Shown: one piece after another, positions 60,984 to 64,000 of the stretch
How the letters are laid out: every line of letters starts with the position of its first letter
Numbering within the stretch: the stretch's first letter is position 1
Assembly: GCA_037482215.1 (NCBI GenBank)
Contig: CP148074.1
Span: 3,162,001 to 3,226,000, forward strand
Reading direction: 5' to 3'
Source of the DNA: Pseudomonas mendocina
Lineage (GTDB): Bacteria > Pseudomonadota > Gammaproteobacteria > Pseudomonadales > Pseudomonadaceae
Length of the DNA: 64,000 bases
Notes under the pieces: generated by a model
Database searches by the model: none
What the model was told of the DNA's origin: nothing
Seen by the model: only the letters and a program-made list of their open reading frames with translations
Made by a program: the position numbers and the translations under genes

Positions 60984-62516
60984 GTGCCGCGCCTCGCCAC
61001 ATCCCGGCGGCAAGCCGCGGGATGCGCGCCACTGCCGTCCGCCCACACCGGTTCGCGGTACGCGCGCCACGCGCCCGAGCGCACGCTGCTGTACGCGTTG
61101 GTAGAGGCGCACTACCCGGACTTCATTGCACGGATCGAAGCGGAGGGCCGCTCGCTGCCCGGGTATGTCCGCGAGGCGTTCGATGCCTACCTGCGTTGCG
61201 GCGTACTCGAGCACGGCTTCCTGCGGGTGGTGTGCGAGCACTGCCGTGCAGAGAGGCTGGTGGCCTTCTCCTGCAAGAAGCGCGGGTTCTGCCCGAGTTG
61301 CGGCGCGCGACGCATGGCCGAGAGTGCGCGGCACCTGGTCGAGGAGGTGTTCGGCCCGCGGCCTGTGCGGCAATGGGTGCTGAGCTTTCCGTACCCCTTG
61401 CGTTTCCTGTTCGCCAGCAAGCCAGAAGCCATTGGCCCGGTGCTGGGCATCGTGCAGCGCGTGATCGCCGGCTGGTTGGCCGATCAAGCCGGCATCGACC
61501 GCGCCAGCGCCCAGTGCGGCGCGGTGACGCTGATCCAGCGTTTCGGCAGCGCGCTGAACCTGAACATCCACTTCCACATGCTGTGGCTCGACGGCGTGTA
61601 CGTGGAAGCCACCGAGCTGCCGCGGCGCGAACTGCGCCTGCACCGCGCCCGTGCGCCCACCACCGCGCAGTTGACCCAGCTGGCAGCTACCATCGCGCAC
61701 CGGGTGTGTCGGCACCTGACGCGCAAAGGCTGGCTCGAAGGGGAGGGCGAATCGGCCTTCCTGGCAGACAGCGCTGCAGGCGACGACAGCATGGATGGGC
61801 TGCGGATGAGTTCGATCACCTACCGCATCGCCACCGGCCGCGACGCTGGCTGCAAGGTCGTCACGCTGCAAACGCTGCCCGGTGACGCCGGTTCGCTGGA
61901 GGGCGAAGCCGGCAAGGTCGGCGGCTTCTCACTGCATGCCGGCGTGGCGGCCGAAGCACACGAAAGCCACAAGCTGGAAAAGCTGTGCCGCTACATCACG
62001 CGCCCGGCGATCAGCGAGAAGCGGCTGTCGATAGCGCTCCAGGGCAGGGTGCGTTACCAGCTCAAGACCCCGTGGCGCAATGGCACCACGCATGTGGAAT
62101 GGGATCCGGTGGATTTCATCGCCAAGCTGGCGGCGTTGGTCCCGCCACCTCGCGCGCATCTCACCCGCTTCCACGGCGTATTCGCCCCGAATGCAAACCT
62201 GCGTGCGCAGCTGACGCCCTCGGGGCGCGGCAAGCGGCCTGCGGGCGATGCGGCGCCAGTGGACGTCAGCGCCCACGACGCGCCGCGCAGCCCCGAGGAG
62301 AAGCGCCGTGCGATGAGCTGGGCGCAACGGCTCAAGCGGGTCTTTTCCATCGACGTCACCGCCTGCGTCCACTGCGGTGGCACCGTGCGGATCGTCGCCA
62401 GCATCGAGGAACCCACCGCCATCCGCGCCATCCTCGCCCACTTCGAGAAGCACGGCGCGCGGGAAGAAGCGCACTACAGGCCCGCAGCGCGCGCGCCGCC
62501 AGTGCAAGCCGCGTGA
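60984..62516 (+). CDS. ISCR3 rolling-circle transposase (IS91-like)
   Basis: A 510-residue HUH-type transposase. The N-terminal zinc-binding region (CEHCRAERLVAFSCKKRGFCPSCG) is followed by the HUH-like metal site NIHFHMLWLDG (about residue 198) and the YITRP motif that carries the single catalytic tyrosine (about 338). The C-terminal CVHCGG pair is typical. Length and the groEL fragment upstream identify ISCR3. These enzymes move adjacent DNA by rolling-circle transposition past their terminus. The start codon is uncertain, since the frame is open upstream. Confidence 0.88.
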   Translation: MPRLATSRRQAAGCAPLPSAHTGSRYARHAPERTLLYALVEAHYPDFIARIEAEGRSLPGYVREAFDAYLRCGVLEHGFLRVVCEHCRAERLVAFSCKKRGFCPSCGARRMAESARHLVEEVFGPRPVRQWVLSFPYPLRFLFASKPEAIGPVLGIVQRVIAGWLADQAGIDRASAQCGAVTLIQRFGSALNLNIHFHMLWLDGVYVEATELPRRELRLHRARAPTTAQLTQLAATIAHRVCRHLTRKGWLEGEGESAFLADSAAGDDSMDGLRMSSITYRIATGRDAGCKVVTLQTLPGDAGSLEGEAGKVGGFSLHAGVAAEAHESHKLEKLCRYITRPAISEKRLSIALQGRVRYQLKTPWRNGTTHVEWDPVDFIAKLAALVPPPRAHLTRFHGVFAPNANLRAQLTPSGRGKRPAGDAAPVDVSAHDAPRSPEEKRRAMSWAQRLKRVFSIDVTACVHCGGTVRIVASIEEPTAIRAILAHFEKHGAREEAHYRPAARAPPVQAA

Positions 62517-62607
62517 CGATCTGCCGGCTGCACAGCCGACGGCGAAACCGGAATCCGAGCCGATGCGGCCACGATCCGCAGGGCGGCGCTCGGCCCGCTG
62601 TCGGGAA

Positions 62608-63330
62608 TCAGCGAAGCATGGCTGCTGACAACGCCGCTGCGTGGCCCCGCGATGCCGAAATCCCACTCACAGACGTCCGATCCGTGCCCAAAACGGGGCT
62701 TGCGCGACCGCCGCCTACCCAGCAGACTGCCCGAAAAGGGCGTTTGAACTTCCTATACGCAAGGAACGTCTCGCCTGCCAAATCGGGCCATGTGACGGCT
62801 GACCGCTTGGCGAGCGGATGCCGTTCCGGTAGCACCGCCAAGAGCGGTTCGGTCCATGTGCGACGGGAATGGCAGTCGGGTGGTTGGGGCGTGCCCGCGA
62901 CGAACGCCACGTCCAACCTGCCGGCGCGAAGCTGCACCACCGCTTCACGGGCCGGGCCTTCGGCGATCTCGACTTCAACATCGGGGTAATCCTTGCGGTA
63001 TTGGCCGATCAGCTTTGCGAGGAAGCTATGCGGAATCAGGGCATGGATACCGATACGAAGCCGGCCGCTTTCTCCGGCTGCCGCCATGCCGGCGGTTTTC
63101 ACCGCATGGTCGAGTTGGTCAATACCTACGGCTATCCGCTCGACGAAATGGCGTCCGGCCTCGGTCAGCCGAACGCCGCGCGCATGACGCTCGAACAAGA
63201 GGATGCCGAGGTCTTCTTCCAGTGCCTTCACGCGGGCGCTGACGCTGGACTGTGCAACGCCGAGCGCGTTGGCGGCGTGACGGAAGTTGAGATATTCGGC
63301 GACAGCGAGAGTGTGAACTAAGGTCATCAT
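62608..63330 (-). pseudogene. Truncated LysR regulator beside tet(G)
   Basis: The frame encodes 240 residues with a complete LysR HTH (VHTLAVAEYLNFRHAANALGVAQSSVSARVKALEEDLG) and most of the effector domain. From about the FLAYRKFKRPFRAV region the sequence no longer fits the family, and the last 40 residues come from ISCR3-side DNA, so about 50-60 native residues are lost. This matches the lysR-like orf found between tet(G) and ISCR3 in SGI1-type islands. It is not needed for tetracycline resistance. Confidence 0.75.
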
Positions 63331-63419
63331 TGGCACTCGCCCCGAAAGGAGATGATTGCTCAACAGATTTAATCCGTCATTTCTCCTAAGTCTACGCATG
63401 CCAAATCGCCATGACTAAA

Positions 63420-64000
63420 TCACAATGAAGTTGCGAATGGTCTGCGTAGTATTGGCAGACATATTAAATAGAGGATCGCGCCGACAATCCAAACCCAACC
63501 GTTCCATGCCCCGGCGGTGGCAGAATAGAGTGCTGTGAAGCCAAGCGGTCCTGCGATAGAGCTTAGATTGGTGAGGCTCGTTAGCGTTCCTTGCAAAGCC
63601 CCTTGCTTGTTACTGCTGACATTGTTTGAGAGCATTGCCTGCAAGGCCGGCATGCCAACACCCCCGGCGGCAAGCAGCAACAGAATCGGGAACACCATCC
63701 ATCCCTGCGTGGCAAAAGCCAGAAGAACGAAGCCAGTCGCATCCGCAGCCATGCCAAACAGCAGCGTGCGCCGCTCTCCAAGCCGGCTTGAAAGCGGGCC
63801 GGTAACAAACGCTTGGAAGATCGCATGTGTTGCCCCAAACGCCGCGAGCGACAAACCAACGGTCGCGGTGTTCCACTGAAAACGGTCCTCGCCATATATG
63901 ACCCATAGGGCTGCAGGCACTTGGCCGATCAGTTGAATAATGAAGAAAACTGCGAAAAGCGCACCTAGCCCGCGCAATGCATCATCCAGCCGTAACAGAA
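63420..64000 (-). CDS. tet(G): Tetracycline efflux protein TetA(G), C-terminal part
   Basis: The visible 193 residues are the C-terminal half of a major-facilitator tetracycline/H+ antiporter, with six hydrophobic segments and the TetA-type GPLSSRLGERRTLLFGM loop (motif A-like, between helices 8 and 9). The sequence matches class G. The gene starts beyond the right end of the window. Together with the lysR remnant and ISCR3 it reproduces the tet(G) segment of SGI1-type regions. Its repressor gene would lie further right, divergent. Confidence 0.93.
   Translation of the reverse strand, partial: LLRLDDALRGLGALFAVFFIIQLIGQVPAALWVIYGEDRFQWNTATVGLSLAAFGATHAIFQAFVTGPLSSRLGERRTLLFGMAADATGFVLLAFATQGWMVFPILLLLAAGGVGMPALQAMLSNNVSSNKQGALQGTLTSLTNLSSIAGPLGFTALYSATAGAWNGWVWIVGAILYLICLPILRRPFATSL

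Larger units (their letters stand above)
60758..62740 (+). mobile_element. ISCR3 (approximate limits)
   Basis: The ISCR3 unit extends from the groEL-derived side, upstream of the transposase, to a point inside the truncated lysR gene. Exact terIS and oriIS ends cannot be placed by eye. The right limit is set where the LysR protein stops looking like its family (about 62740). Confidence 0.5.

Noticed and set aside
1..64000. CRISPR arrays, tRNA or rRNA genes
   Set aside because: No regularly spaced direct repeats and no tRNA- or rRNA-like sequences were seen on either strand.

Overview
The window is a mosaic of one large, GC-rich integrative and conjugative element (ICE) of the PFGI-1/PAGI-2/clc type carrying two putative defence islands and a multidrug-resistance region. 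The backbone gene families (STY4534/DUF3577, DUF3275, PilL, TraD, VirB4-like ATPase, TraG, MobH and the TIGR037xx set) are typical of ICEs in Pseudomonas and related gamma- and betaproteobacteria such as Achromobacter or Stenotrophomonas. The exact host cannot be fixed from the sequence. No rRNA, tRNA, CRISPR array or ICE integrase is seen.

Layout. 1-6.7 kb: replication/maintenance block of the ICE, all on +, ending in a SNF2-like helicase. 6.8-11.4 kb (-): a three-gene cargo operon of a small partner protein, a Rad50/SMC-like ATPase with a zinc hook, and a protein with a C-terminal PD-(D/E)XK-like nuclease motif; it looks like an ABC-three-component or Lamassu-like defence system. 11.7-32 kb (+): the conjugation module (T4SS, coupling protein, lytic transglycosylase, Dsb-like protein, RadC). 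32-33.2 kb (-): DUF3742 and a PrlF/YhaV toxin-antitoxin pair. 33.4-35.3 kb (+): MobH relaxase.

35.3-51.7 kb (-): nine co-oriented, tightly spaced genes: WYL regulator, PLD-SNF2 helicase, DUF262-HNH, DUF4391, type III Mod, Fic, type III Res, OLD-like ATPase/Toprim nuclease and DUF2130. This is the best candidate for a poorly described system: a type III restriction-modification core wrapped in a second helicase, a ParB/HNH-type nuclease, a Fic AMPylator and an OLD nuclease, under a WYL regulator. 52-54 kb: LysR, XRE and a LysR-effector-domain-only protein.

54.04 kb to the end: a class 1 integron-derived resistance region. It starts sharply at a Tn402-type IRt, followed by a complete 880-bp IS6100, a small redox gene cluster, an AT-rich Acinetobacter-type segment with aph(3')-VI driven by an ISAba1 outward promoter, a truncated ISAba1, a truncated attI1/intI1 fused in frame to the 3' end of groEL, ISCR3, a truncated lysR and tet(G) running off the window. 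The genes therefore form a self-transmissible element that carries phage/plasmid defence and antibiotic resistance together.
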